Virus record (IMG/VR): IMGVR_UViG_3300031602_000004
Coordinates: 1 to 53,604 of that record
Reading direction: 5' to 3' (one strand)
From: a virus
Length of the DNA stretch: 53,604 bases
In this document: positions 1 through 10,529 of the stretch, one piece after another
Numbering within the stretch: the first letter of the stretch is position 1
Layout of the letters: every line of letters starts with the position of its first letter
Made by a program: the position numbers and the translations under genes
The notes under the pieces: generated by a model
Seen by the model: only the letters and a program-made list of their open reading frames with translations
The model's database searches: none
What the model was told of the DNA's origin: nothing

Positions 1-3000
1 ATATTAGGTAATACAATACTTTCACCTTGTGGGTTTGTTAACCTATATCTTGCATTAGGTAAATATCCAAATACACCATTAGGTGAATCAGATATAGGTA
101 ATTTTGCCTTTACTAATGCAGCATTAATCTTATTTGTTAATTCTATATTAGAGGCTGGTATCTTTACACCTATATTATATTTAGATACTAACTCTTCTAT
201 ATATGGATTAGCTTCACCATACACTGTACCATCACGGCCTTTAATTTGATAATTACCTTTGCTTTCCCCACTATTAGTATCTTCTACTATAACCAATTCT
301 AAACCTGCTAACTCTTGAGGAGTTAACACACTCATTATTAGTTCAAGTCTAGCAACTGCAGCTAATCTACCTTCTCTTCCTACATGAGGATAAAAAGATA
401 TTAGTTCACTAATTTGTATTCTATTAACTGATTTAGGAAGCATTGTAAAAGAAATATCTTGTAAAGTATAACTTCCATCAAACTGTCCAACTTGTAATAA
501 TTTTATATCTGAATCTTCTCTATTCTTATGATTTTTACTTGCTTCAATTATCTTTAAATATCCTCCTTGTATTTGTTTAGGAGTACTTAATATAATATAT
601 TTTGTACCATCTTTTTTATCATAGATAATCATTCCCTGGTTCAGTCCTTCTACTCCATCAAATGTAAACTTACCTGTACTAGGTGCTGATGCTTCAATTA
701 TTTTTAAGTCTGCTTTAGCTTCAGCAGCACTTAAATATGATCCATACTTAGAATTAGTTAAAGCTCTCATCTCTTTGGAGAGATCATTCCCTTCTTTATC
801 TACCAACTTATAGAACTTTGTAGGTTCACCAGATGTAGGATCTAAAGTTGTTATCTCAACTATATTACCAAGAGTACCAATATAATATATTTCTTTGGTT
901 GTTTCTCCCTTAGCATTTTTATTAATTACATCTCCTTCTGTAAATTCAGGACTTGCTATCTCAAAAATATCACTATACTTTAAACTAGATATATCTAATA
1001 TTTTATTAATATTAGGATCTTCAATTGCAACCCTTGTTTTAGACCATTCAATAAAACCTTTTTCAGATTTTATATCAGCTTTAGATACAGGAGAAATGTA
1101 GGATAGTTTACCATCTGCTCCTATAGTAGATTCACCAGATGCCCATATTCTCTTAATAGCATTAAAAGAATTTTGTATATTTATACCTTGCTGACTATCT
1201 CTCCATTCATTAAAAGTCATAACATCTTGTCCAGCTAATGCTGCTGGAGATGAGTATAAATCATATTGCTTTTGTAGTAATTGATTAAGTAGAGGTGTAT
1301 TATTAGTATCTTCTAATACAATAGTTATACCAGCATCATTTAATATTGCATCTACATCTGAAAAGTTTTCTGCAATAACTTGATCTTCTACTTGTTCTTC
1401 TGTTTTTTCTTCAGTAGTATCTTTATTATTTATACCAACATATACATTTATTTTTCCTTGAATTAAATCATACTTTGTTTGATTGATGATTATATTTTCA
1501 CCATTTTCATTTATTTGATTTATTGGCCCATTATCATCATAAAAAGATCTTAATACAGATGCATCATTTGTTTGTAAAAATATTTTAGTTTGTTCTGGGT
1601 CTACAAATACATTTATACTAGCTAACTCATTCATTAATTGATTAGCCTCTACAATATCAACATACTTCTTTAATGTTTCTTCAAAGTTAGTTTTAATATT
1701 TTTATAGTATTGTTTAGCTACTATTAACTGTCTATCAGCTATTTCATCTAATCTACCTGGATTTTGTAAATATTCTATAGCTTTATCATATACTTTAGCT
1801 CTATCTTTTAAAGCAATATGATCAACTATATCTTTTAATGCTTCATCAATTTGATCATTATTAACAAATGATCCAGCTGAAGAAGCCATATACCTTACAT
1901 AATTTCTAAATTCAACTCTTAGTTTTTCTATTTTTCTTCTGTCAAAACTACCTTTTCTACCTCCCTCTAATGAAGTTGCATTTTTAGGATCTTCAAGTAT
2001 AGTTTTAATAGCTTGAAGTCTTTTTATTTTTTCTTGTTTTACTTTATTACTTTCTGCAATTCCTTTATCTGGAATCATCCCATCTTGGATAGTCATTGCT
2101 ATCTCAGCTCTAAGTAAATCAAGTTCTCTATTAATAGAATCCATACTTAATAAAACTGTTATATCACTAGCAGCCATCTTATCAAATAAAGGATCATTTG
2201 CTAATGTATTAAATATTCCATCAGCTCTTTCTAATGCTTGTTCAAAACCATCTTGAGTAAACATATATAAATATCTAGCATGTTCATATGCACTCTCTTT
2301 AAGTGCTTCATCTACATATTCTCTAGTGCCTTTGTTATATACACTTCTATCAAAAGGATTTGGAAATAAATCTTTAGATGCTTGATATTGAATTTCCATT
2401 TTATCTAATTGAGTCACCATATTACTAAGACGCTCTCTTAATTTTCCTGATTTAATATCTTTCTTATCTGCTGGGTAAGCTTCTGCTAGTTCCGCATCAG
2501 TAAGTTTTAACATGTCTGTTAATTGCTGTCTGTAAAAATGTGAAGATCCATTACTAAACACATGATACATTTGCTGAAATTTTCCAAAATCTTGGTAGTC
2601 AGTAAATCCAAATTGATCACCATTGTATGCACTTGTTTTCATTCCATCAGCAACTTGCTTCTGAATTAAAAAATTCATCTTAGTAGAATCAAACATAGAT
2701 TCAGGACTAATTATATGTGAATTCCATGCATTATTATGTGCACTAACTGATTGAGTAATAAACTCATCTCTCATGGTTTTATATTCTGACCAAGCTTCAT
2801 TTTGTCCTTTAGACCCTACACTGATGCCTGCTTCATTTAAACCATACTTATATATAGAAGGAACTCCTTGGAAAAATAATTTTTGTGGTCCTTGTATAAC
2901 ACCACCCATTAAAAAACCTGACATAAAAACACTAAATCCTTCACCACTTAGTTGTTCACCCATTCCTGAAGCAATCATAGCATTTTGTAAATCTATACCA

Positions 3001-4664
3001 CCTGCTAAGGGATCTTTTAATACTTCAGTAAAGTAGCCTATTGTAGCTGAAGACACTGCTTCTTGAGAAACCTCTTGAATACCTTCTGCAATATTTGCTG
3101 AAAAATATCTAGCTGCTCCTGCAGCTCCACGTCCTACTATACCTTTTGCACCTCCTGCTTTAATCATTTTTATAGTACCAGCTATTCCTGTACCAACATC
3201 TTCAAATACATCTTTAACTAATTTACCAGCACTATCTCTTGTAGCTTTAGTTTTTACAATTCTTTTTACACCTCTAGTAAAAGAGTCATTAAATACTCTA
3301 CCTAGTGATCTATTAAATCCACCTAGTGCATTACCAAATACAAACCAGTTACTAGCATATATAATAGGAGCATTAGCCATTGTAGTATAAAAAGCTCCTT
3401 TTGATGCTTTACTACTTATGTTCTGCATTTCTTCTGGTGTAACACCACGCCCTGATTTATTTTGTGCTATATGTATTCCTTCTGCAATTATTCTATTATA
3501 TACCATACCACCCTCTAACTTGCTTTCTGCAAGTGCAAGATTGACAGCTCTAGCATCTCTATAAAATCCACCAAATGTAGCACTCATCTTAGCTAAATTT
3601 ATTGCATTTTGTGTAGCATTTTTTGTAGTCTTAAGATTCTTTAATGCATACATTGTGTTAGGAGTAAACATCTGACCTAGTACTTTACCTCCTGTAGATG
3701 CTGCTGACCAAAAGTCTTTTGCTGCATCTGTTGCTCTTAATGTATTCATAATATCTCTAGCACCTGAAGCAAACCTACTTACATCAAAAAAGTTTTTAAA
3801 TGCATTTCCAGCTCTATATACATTTCTTGCTGTTCCTGCTGCAAAAGTACCAACCCCAGCTGGAGCACCTACACCTGTAGCTGTTGCTGCAGCACTTCCA
3901 ATTGCTAATGCTAATTCTTCAACAGCAATAGAACCTAAAATACCAACCGTATATGCACTGTTTAATAAAAAATTATTAGTCCATGCCATACCTCCACTTC
4001 TACTAGAGTTACCTATAGCCATTGCATTTTCAAATTCTGACGCTGTTTCTAAATCTGGAGATGAGAAATATGAATCACCATCTAAAGCATCTCCCATTGA
4101 TCTATATACACTACTAAAACCTGAACCAGCAAGACTCCAGAATTGACCACGCATTCTAGCCATGTCATCATATATAGTTGAATTAGTATTGTAGAATTCT
4201 TCATTGTTGGAATAAGGAGAAAATCCAAGTTCAGCAAAATCTGGATGTTTATAGTATCTCATAAATTGTGTAGCTTTCATGCTTGCATATCTAGGAGCAA
4301 TTCTATCATTAGCAGGACCTTTAGAATAATTAGTATCTAATACTTCTTGTATCTGAGAGAAAGTATTGCTTGAAGGATTTTGTTGAGCAACAGGATTATA
4401 AGTATCAGTTGCTATAGAAGGAATTGGTGAACCCAAACTTGCCATAGCATTAATACCATATTTGTCTATATCAGTTTTATATTGATCTATGTTAGATAAA
4501 TAACCAGGATCAACAGCAATTACATCAGCAATTTGAGTCATGGGATTATCAAACATTTCTTCTACAGGTGTAAAAGTAAATTGACCAGGTGGTATTATAC
4601 TTGTAGTAGGTCTTTGAGAATTAGCAATTGTAGTACCTAATGTTTTTTCAGACTGATCTTCCAT
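1..4664 (-). CDS. Giant virion cargo/ejection protein, C-terminus cut by window edge
   Basis: The reading frame is open from an ATG at 4664 (MEDQSEKTLGTT...) to the left edge, at least 1554 residues, with no stop seen. It follows the 1077-residue gene by 8 nt. Hydrophobic, Ala/Gly-rich stretches lie near residues 230-275, with more at roughly 400-430 and 600-625. The remainder is soluble, with charged helical blocks near residues 750-1000 and Asp/Glu-rich beta-type sequence later. Position and size fit the giant proteins that crAss-like phages pack in the virion and eject into the host; the hydrophobic stretches could help cross a membrane. I saw no RNA polymerase DxDGD motif, but the C-terminus is missing. 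Function is inferred from position only. Confidence 0.85.
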   Translation of the reverse strand, partial: MEDQSEKTLGTTIANSQRPTTSIIPPGQFTFTPVEEMFDNPMTQIADVIAVDPGYLSNIDQYKTDIDKYGINAMASLGSPIPSIATDTYNPVAQQNPSSNTFSQIQEVLDTNYSKGPANDRIAPRYASMKATQFMRYYKHPDFAELGFSPYSNNEEFYNTNSTIYDDMARMRGQFWSLAGSGFSSVYRSMGDALDGDSYFSSPDLETASEFENAMAIGNSSRSGGMAWTNNFLLNSAYTVGILGSIAVEELALAIGSAAATATGVGAPAGVGTFAAGTARNVYRAGNAFKNFFDVSRFASGARDIMNTLRATDAAKDFWSAASTGGKVLGQMFTPNTMYALKNLKTTKNATQNAINLAKMSATFGGFYRDARAVNLALAESKLEGGMVYNRIIAEGIHIAQNKSGRGVTPEEMQNISSKASKGAFYTTMANAPIIYASNWFVFGNALGGFNRSLGRVFNDSFTRGVKRIVKTKATRDSAGKLVKDVFEDVGTGIAGTIKMIKAGGAKGIVGRGAAGAARYFSANIAEGIQEVSQEAVSSATIGYFTEVLKDPLAGGIDLQNAMIASGMGEQLSGEGFSVFMSGFLMGGVIQGPQKLFFQGVPSIYKYGLNEAGISVGSKGQNEAWSEYKTMRDEFITQSVSAHNNAWNSHIISPESMFDSTKMNFLIQKQVADGMKTSAYNGDQFGFTDYQDFGKFQQMYHVFSNGSSHFYRQQLTDMLKLTDAELAEAYPADKKDIKSGKLRERLSNMVTQLDKMEIQYQASKDLFPNPFDRSVYNKGTREYVDEALKESAYEHARYLYMFTQDGFEQALERADGIFNTLANDPLFDKMAASDITVLLSMDSINRELDLLRAEIAMTIQDGMIPDKGIAESNKVKQEKIKRLQAIKTILEDPKNATSLEGGRKGSFDRRKIEKLRVEFRNYVRYMASSAGSFVNNDQIDEALKDIVDHIALKDRAKVYDKAIEYLQNPGRLDEIADRQLIVAKQYYKNIKTNFEETLKKYVDIVEANQLMNELASINVFVDPEQTKIFLQTNDASVLRSFYDDNGPINQINENGENIIINQTKYDLIQGKINVYVGINNKDTTEEKTEEQVEDQVIAENFSDVDAILNDAGITIVLEDTNNTPLLNQLLQKQYDLYSSPAALAGQDVMTFNEWRDSQQGINIQNSFNAIKRIWASGESTIGADGKLSYISPVSKADIKSEKGFIEWSKTRVAIEDPNINKILDISSLKYSDIFEIASPEFTEGDVINKNAKGETTKEIYYIGTLGNIVEITTLDPTSGEPTKFYKLVDKEGNDLSKEMRALTNSKYGSYLSAAEAKADLKIIEASAPSTGKFTFDGVEGLNQGMIIYDKKDGTKYIILSTPKQIQGGYLKIIEASKNHKNREDSDIKLLQVGQFDGSYTLQDISFTMLPKSVNRIQISELISFYPHVGREGRLAAVARLELIMSVLTPQELAGLELVIVEDTNSGESKGNYQIKGRDGTVYGEANPYIEELVSKYNIGVKIPASNIELTNKINAALVKAKLPISDSPNGVFGYLPNARYRLTNPQGESIVLPN

Positions 4665-4672
4665 TCTATTTA

Positions 4673-7600
4673 TTATTTTTGTCCGTTTATTGCTCTATCT
4701 TTTGCTTCAGCATCTATATTCATTTGTCTATGTTGCTCAAAGTATGTTTGTAAACCCTCCACTGCTTCATCAAGATTTTTTAAGTTGCCTCTTAATACTT
4801 CAGGTTTTAATTGATGGGATACTTTTTCTGTACTATATGTACCTCCAGTTTTATCTTTTGCATCATATGGTACATATGTTTTAAGATCATAATGTATCCA
4901 GTAATCATTTATACCATTTTTAATAACTCTATACTCTGCTGTAGAATTTATACCATCAGGGACAGTAAAGTCTGCATAATTTGAATTGCTTCCTGATAAT
5001 ATAGCTGTTTCTACTTGAGAGTAATATGTATTGTTTTTACTTTTAACATTATTATCATATCTTTGATCAAATATAAATGATATACCAGGTGAACCTTTTA
5101 TTCCATTTTCTTCACCATTTCCTGATTCTCCAGATAATTTAAGGATTTCCTCTTTTGTAAAGGCTCCAAATTCAGATGAAGTTTTAGTATTTGAACCTTG
5201 TTGTTTTGATGCCAACCATTCTGGACTGAATTTAATTTGATATCCAGCAGTTGTTTTTTCTCCATCAGATGCCTTACCATAAACACTATTATAAACTAAA
5301 TCAGCAATAGGGGCTATAGCATCTGAGTTAGATCTTTTAGGATTACCATACCATGTAGCTAAATCTTCTTTATATAAATTCCATGCTTTTACAGCTACTG
5401 GATCTTTAACCATTAAACTTTCTGCATCAACATTATTTATATCACCCTGCACTATTCCATAAATAACACCGTCTAATTCAAATCTATTTATTTGATCAAT
5501 AAAATTACTTAATTCTTTTTGTCCTTCAAGAGTTCCTTGGTTTGTAACAAGAGGATTTATAGTATATGATATAGAAGGGTTGGCACTATAGTCTGCTGCA
5601 CCTTCAGAATTACCACCTAGTGTAGCATATAAATTTCCTGTAGATACTTCACCGCTTAGTAACATTGTATTAAGACCTGCATATAATGTGTTATGCATTT
5701 CTTCTGCATCATTCTTTACAGCTGACATATCAATCATCATTGCTCTTGAACCATCTGTATTATATTTTGGTTCTTGTCTAGTCACTACTCTTTTATAAGT
5801 AGGGTCATATCCTTTCACCTCATTATAAGCAGGGATCATATAATTTTTACTATCTGATCCTGAATCCCAACCCTTAAGATCTGGATTAGTAATTTCTCCT
5901 TTTCTAATAAGATCTGTAACTTTTTCAAGATACTTATCTTTAGGAATTACATTACCAAGATTATCTAGAATGCTTGGAAATCCTGATGCTACTAAATCTC
6001 TAACATTTGTATTTTCTAAATCATCTCCAGGTCTAGTTAATTGAGCTTCAACTAATTTATATGCTTCTAATTGATTTTGTTTTGAAGTTTCTATTGCTTG
6101 ATTAAATCCTGCTTCTTGAATTTGAGTCCCACCTAGTCCAAATATCTTTTTATATAATGCATCATATTGATTACGTCTATCTGTACCAATTGTCATTTCA
6201 GGATTTTGTAGTGTTAATTCTCTTGTATCTTTAAATATTTCAGAAGTTGAACTAAATAATTCTTGTATTGTATTTTTATTAGGATAGATCATTAATTCTT
6301 CTGTTTCACCTTCTTCAGTTTGTGATAACACTTTTCTTATTTCAGCAATTGTACCTCTATAATCTTCTCCATTGGATAATTTAATCCCATATGTTTGGTT
6401 TTCTTCAACATTATCTCCTAAAGGATTTAATATCTGCATCATATTTAATAAATCACCTAATTGATTATTCATTAGTTTGTTACCTTCTGTAACAATATCT
6501 TCATCAAGTTTAATTATTAGATCTGCATTTTCATCTGGCTCAAGAGTTTCTGGATCAACTTCATAATCAAATCCAGTAGCAGCATTGAAAGTTATAACAG
6601 GTTTAGTTAATTTATTAGCTAGATCATCTTGATTAGGCATTACTATTTCACCTTTTAGTTTTGCTAAGTTTACTGCATTATCAGCCTTTGCTTTAATTTC
6701 AGCCATATTATACAAAAACTTTTGATTTAATAACTCATAATTATTATCTCTTAGTAGATAACTTTGATCTTGAGAAGCAAATGCTGTTGCAGCTTTATGC
6801 ATATCAGAACCTAAATTATAACTTAAAATCATATTATAGGCTTTATTTAATGTCCCAGGTAATGTTTTGGTAGGTATTTCTCCTACCCTTTTTACTTCCA
6901 TCTTAGCATCTAATGCTGCTTTTGTAGCTTCAGCAGCAGACATTTGTTCTTGCATTGCTATATCTAAATCTGAACCTGGTATAATACCATTTTTTGCTTT
7001 GTAATTTTCCCAAGTAACATTAGCTGCTTCAGCTTTACTAGCTTCTATAACATTTTTACCAATTGCTTCTGCGTTAAGTGTATTTATTCTGTTTATAGTT
7101 TCATTAGCCCATGCTTCTTGACCTTGTTCAACATTTGAATATCGTCCATTTTGAATTCCTTGTGCAGCAAAATTTCTTCCTGATACAAAAGCATCATCAT
7201 GATAAGCAGCAATAACACGGGGATCTTTTAGTAATGTTTGTTCTAATACATTTAATGCAGCACCTGTTATTAATGCTCCATTTTTTTGTCTAATCAAAAA
7301 TTTACCATCTGCTGTTGTTCCCATATCCATCTCCATTGATAATGGAGGATCCATGGAACCTAAGATTTCTTGAGATAAATTAAATAAATTCACACCATCT
7401 ACATAATTAGGAGCAGCCATACCTAATGCTTTTTCAGGTGTAGCATTTATAAAATCATCCATCTTATATTGTAAACTCTTTACACCATTAGCAGAATATC
7501 TATCTGCTCCTTCTTCAGTACCTGACTCTAATAATCTATTAGCATAGCTGCTTTCCTTTCTATATTGTGCTGTTTGAACTATATCTCTAACAATTAAATC

Positions 7601-7906
7601 ATCTTCATAGAACGGGGCAAACACATTTTGTGCAGCATCAGCATTTTGTTGTAATGATAAATCCATTCCAGAAATTTTTTCAATAGATGGGCCTAGATTT
7701 TCTGCAAACTGATCTCTCTTTTCTCTAGTGTCTACTCTAGATAAATCAGAATATACAACCTTATTGTATATGTCATTTGTTGCTTTAAAATTGGAGTCAT
7801 ACTTATCTTTTCTAGTCTCTAAAACTGCAGACAAAAATTTATAATCCGGTGTGAATGGTTTAATGTCTGGTAAATATGTATCTGCTCCTTTAATGTATGT
7901 TGCCAT
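4673..7906 (-). CDS. Large crAss-like virion cargo protein (1077 aa)
   Basis: This 1077-residue protein starts MATYIKGADTYLPDIKPFTP and continues with the sequence style of a conserved giant-gene family of crAss-like phages. Its first 130 residues carry a 'YDS..KATNDIYNKVVYSDLSR.DTREKRDQF' type region, then 'ISGMDLSLQQNADAAQNVF', which I recognise as the best conserved part of that family. It has no signal peptide, no obvious membrane segment and no enzyme motif. A candidate Bacteroidota-type promoter (7911-7941) lies just upstream. It sits between the 853-residue gene and the giant gene at the left edge. Probably a virion-packaged ejection protein; the molecular activity is unknown. Confidence 0.88.
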   Translation of the reverse strand: MATYIKGADTYLPDIKPFTPDYKFLSAVLETRKDKYDSNFKATNDIYNKVVYSDLSRVDTREKRDQFAENLGPSIEKISGMDLSLQQNADAAQNVFAPFYEDDLIVRDIVQTAQYRKESSYANRLLESGTEEGADRYSANGVKSLQYKMDDFINATPEKALGMAAPNYVDGVNLFNLSQEILGSMDPPLSMEMDMGTTADGKFLIRQKNGALITGAALNVLEQTLLKDPRVIAAYHDDAFVSGRNFAAQGIQNGRYSNVEQGQEAWANETINRINTLNAEAIGKNVIEASKAEAANVTWENYKAKNGIIPGSDLDIAMQEQMSAAEATKAALDAKMEVKRVGEIPTKTLPGTLNKAYNMILSYNLGSDMHKAATAFASQDQSYLLRDNNYELLNQKFLYNMAEIKAKADNAVNLAKLKGEIVMPNQDDLANKLTKPVITFNAATGFDYEVDPETLEPDENADLIIKLDEDIVTEGNKLMNNQLGDLLNMMQILNPLGDNVEENQTYGIKLSNGEDYRGTIAEIRKVLSQTEEGETEELMIYPNKNTIQELFSSTSEIFKDTRELTLQNPEMTIGTDRRNQYDALYKKIFGLGGTQIQEAGFNQAIETSKQNQLEAYKLVEAQLTRPGDDLENTNVRDLVASGFPSILDNLGNVIPKDKYLEKVTDLIRKGEITNPDLKGWDSGSDSKNYMIPAYNEVKGYDPTYKRVVTRQEPKYNTDGSRAMMIDMSAVKNDAEEMHNTLYAGLNTMLLSGEVSTGNLYATLGGNSEGAADYSANPSISYTINPLVTNQGTLEGQKELSNFIDQINRFELDGVIYGIVQGDINNVDAESLMVKDPVAVKAWNLYKEDLATWYGNPKRSNSDAIAPIADLVYNSVYGKASDGEKTTAGYQIKFSPEWLASKQQGSNTKTSSEFGAFTKEEILKLSGESGNGEENGIKGSPGISFIFDQRYDNNVKSKNNTYYSQVETAILSGSNSNYADFTVPDGINSTAEYRVIKNGINDYWIHYDLKTYVPYDAKDKTGGTYSTEKVSHQLKPEVLRGNLKNLDEAVEGLQTYFEQHRQMNIDAEAKDRAINGQK

Positions 7907-7910
7907 AATT

Positions 7911-7941
7911 CAAAATTAGTATAATTTTATAAGTTTACAAA
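7911..7941 (-). promoter_or_regulatory. Bacteroidota-type promoter before the 1077-residue cargo gene
   Basis: On the minus strand TTTG (7938-7941), a 19-nt spacer, and TAATTTTG (7911-7918), matching the -33 TTTG / -7 TAnnTTTG consensus. The ATG lies only four bases beyond, implying a nearly leaderless transcript; this weakens the call. Confidence 0.5.
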
Positions 7942-7965
7942 ATATTTTGGGTAAACTCTTTAAGT

Positions 7966-10527
7966 TTAAGCACCCATCTTACCACTGTAAAATGGCATTG
8001 CCCACTTTCTTGTTTCTATTCCGTTCTTCCCTTCTACCTTATCTGTAATATTTGTATTACTAGTATATCCTTGAGTTGGGTTATTTATTAATGATTGCTG
8101 ACCACTTGTTGTAGTTGGCTTCATTTTATTCTGCAACTGATATATCTCCCATGCTGTTTCAGGACTTAAATCTTTTTTACTTAAATTGTTCTTATTTAGA
8201 TCAGCATAAAATTCATTAAAGTCCATTGCATTTCCACGTGGGTCTTCATAAAGTTCATTTCCTTTACCTGTAAAATCTATTAACCCATATCCTTCTGGAT
8301 TAATTTTATATAAATCATTTGTAGAATTTAAGTTAGCTGTATTAGCTAAGTTTGTAGCTCCTGCATTAAACAGCTCATTATTTTTTCCAATTTTCCAATT
8401 AGCAAAATTATCTGCATTTTGCAATACTACATTTGTATCATCATAAAGTTTAGTGTTAGTAGCATTATTCATCATATCTACTTTCATATCAAGTTGTGGT
8501 TGTAATGTTGCAACTTGATTCATAGTCTTAACATTGTTTTGATTAACTTGATTTATTGCTTGAGCATTTGCTGCTAATGTTTTACCTTGTATATTACTAC
8601 GTGCAATAGCTTGTGGCCCATATGCTCCTAATGCTTGAGCCATAGTATTTTGTGAACCTAAATTTGCATTTACTCTACCAGTATAATCATCTAATACATA
8701 ATCAATCTTTTGATCTTCTAATTGAGGAGCCCAAGGCATATATAAATTATCATCAATAGCTCCTAATGCACTTAAATTATTTAAATCTTGTGACCACCAT
8801 TTTGCATCAGGTGTATCTGCAACCTTAATGTCATTTGGTATTAACTCAGGTTCTTCTGGAATTGGAAGATTCATAAAGTTTTCTTCTTGAGATGTAAAGT
8901 CTACATCTAACCTAGGTGTATTAAAAGTATGTAATCCTAATGCTCCATCAAAACCTTCTCCTCTTCTATAACCTTCATCACCTTCTTTTTTGAAATAAGG
9001 TACATAAGGTATACCTAAACTTGCAGCTTCATTTTTTCTTGTTTCTTCTGCAAGTATTTGAAATTCAGCCCATTGTGGATGATCTGGGCCAGCATCATAT
9101 GCAAAGCCATCTATATTTTCAACTACATCACCCCATCTATTCATAAAGTCAGCTTTAGATTCCTCGTTAGTAATGTCTGCTGAACCATATGCTGCACCCG
9201 TATTCTTTTGATTAAGAGGTCTATTACCTTCAGATAATATACCATATCTATATTCACCTATTGGTGCATTTTGAAGTACTTCACCTTGTCCTTCTATATC
9301 TTCATTATATATTGATACACCACCTTCTTGCTCTACATCTGTTCCTGATTTTCTTGTACGTGTATTTTCAGTATTAAATCTAGATTCATAAGGTTTGTAT
9401 GCTCTTATTTGTCCATCAACAATAGATAATTCATATCCATTGGCTTTATACTCTTCTAATTTATTATATTCATCAGAGCCTGCAGGATATGGATTTTTAA
9501 AATCACCCGGTTTTCTATCTTCTTTTACTTCATCTCCTTCTTCTGCTTTAGGTATATGTCCTCCAAATTTAGAATTACCAATTATAGAGTTATTTGCTTC
9601 AGCTAATTCTAATTGTTCAAAAGGATTTGAATTAGCTCCTTCACCTTGAGGTCCAGATTGAGATGGCATATCTGCATTTGACATCATGCTTCCATCAGGC
9701 ATTTGATGTGTACCTTGTGAGCTTTCTTGATTAGGTTGCTCTTGTTGAGCTTGAGCCATCATCTGTTGAAGCATTAACATTTGCTGTTGTTGTTGAGGAG
9801 GAAGAGCTTCAAAAGCATTTTTTTCAGCTTTCTTCACAGAGATTTCTTCCATCTTAGCTGTGAACTCTATTGGATCTTGTCCAATAGAAAGTAAATATGG
9901 ATGTGATGCCAATGGTACTCCATCAGAAAAATCCTTCTTAGCTTCTTGTACAAAAGCTAATTTAGATAAATCTTCCATGTTCTTTTTTAACATAAGTTCT
10001 GCACTTGTAGATGATATGTTATCTGCATATTGTGAATCTAACTCTCCATAAAATTCATTTAAACCAAATTTCTTAGATATCTTTGCAGGAGTTTTCTTTT
10101 CTCCTCCTACATCAAATTCTGCCATTTCATCTTTTGTGAATTTTAATTTAGGAGTATCTGAAAAGATAAAAGACTGTTCTGGTAAATACATTGGAACTCC
10201 ACCCTTAGAATGTCTAGGTCCTTTAATGTCATATAAACCAAAACTACCATCATCATTTAAATCTGTAAGTACTGTTTCTCCACCTTCTGCTTCTATATTA
10301 GCATTGTCTCTTGGAACACCAGATAAACTAAACCTAACACTTTCATCACGTGTATTATTAAAGTTAGTAGAACCATAGTAATTCTGTGGAGTTGTAACCA
10401 AACCATAATCAGCTTGATCACCTGTTGTATATGTATCACCACCATCTCTCATAAATTTTGTTTCAACAACCTTGCCGTCAACTAATTTAAATCCTTCTGG
10501 TAATTTATTTATTTTTATTTTTTTCAT
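7966..10527 (-). CDS. crAss-like cargo/structural protein with 'EAEGGETV' N-terminal domain and poly-Gln segment (853 aa)
   Basis: The N-terminal 130 residues contain 'NANIEAEGGETVLTDLND' followed by 'GPRHSKGGVPMYLP' and 'SFIFSD', a conserved block I know from crAss-like giant-gene regions. A Gln/Met-rich helical segment (LPPQQQQQMLMLQQMM) follows near residue 245. An 'IPKAEEGDEV' linker near residue 325 (9535-9555) matches the LPKAQDG motif of the neighbouring proteins. The C-terminal half is Asn/Gln-rich with no enzyme motif. Its ATG is 2 nt below the stop of the 521-residue gene, so the two are probably translated together. Inferred to be a virion component; exact role unknown. Confidence 0.85.
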   Translation of the reverse strand: MKKIKINKLPEGFKLVDGKVVETKFMRDGGDTYTTGDQADYGLVTTPQNYYGSTNFNNTRDESVRFSLSGVPRDNANIEAEGGETVLTDLNDDGSFGLYDIKGPRHSKGGVPMYLPEQSFIFSDTPKLKFTKDEMAEFDVGGEKKTPAKISKKFGLNEFYGELDSQYADNISSTSAELMLKKNMEDLSKLAFVQEAKKDFSDGVPLASHPYLLSIGQDPIEFTAKMEEISVKKAEKNAFEALPPQQQQQMLMLQQMMAQAQQEQPNQESSQGTHQMPDGSMMSNADMPSQSGPQGEGANSNPFEQLELAEANNSIIGNSKFGGHIPKAEEGDEVKEDRKPGDFKNPYPAGSDEYNKLEEYKANGYELSIVDGQIRAYKPYESRFNTENTRTRKSGTDVEQEGGVSIYNEDIEGQGEVLQNAPIGEYRYGILSEGNRPLNQKNTGAAYGSADITNEESKADFMNRWGDVVENIDGFAYDAGPDHPQWAEFQILAEETRKNEAASLGIPYVPYFKKEGDEGYRRGEGFDGALGLHTFNTPRLDVDFTSQEENFMNLPIPEEPELIPNDIKVADTPDAKWWSQDLNNLSALGAIDDNLYMPWAPQLEDQKIDYVLDDYTGRVNANLGSQNTMAQALGAYGPQAIARSNIQGKTLAANAQAINQVNQNNVKTMNQVATLQPQLDMKVDMMNNATNTKLYDDTNVVLQNADNFANWKIGKNNELFNAGATNLANTANLNSTNDLYKINPEGYGLIDFTGKGNELYEDPRGNAMDFNEFYADLNKNNLSKKDLSPETAWEIYQLQNKMKPTTTSGQQSLINNPTQGYTSNTNITDKVEGKNGIETRKWAMPFYSGKMGA

Positions 10528-10529
10528 GT

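Noticed and set aside
5098-5286. A 62-residue minus-strand frame inside the 1077-residue gene
   Set aside because: It is an alternative reading frame inside a well-supported gene, with no motif.
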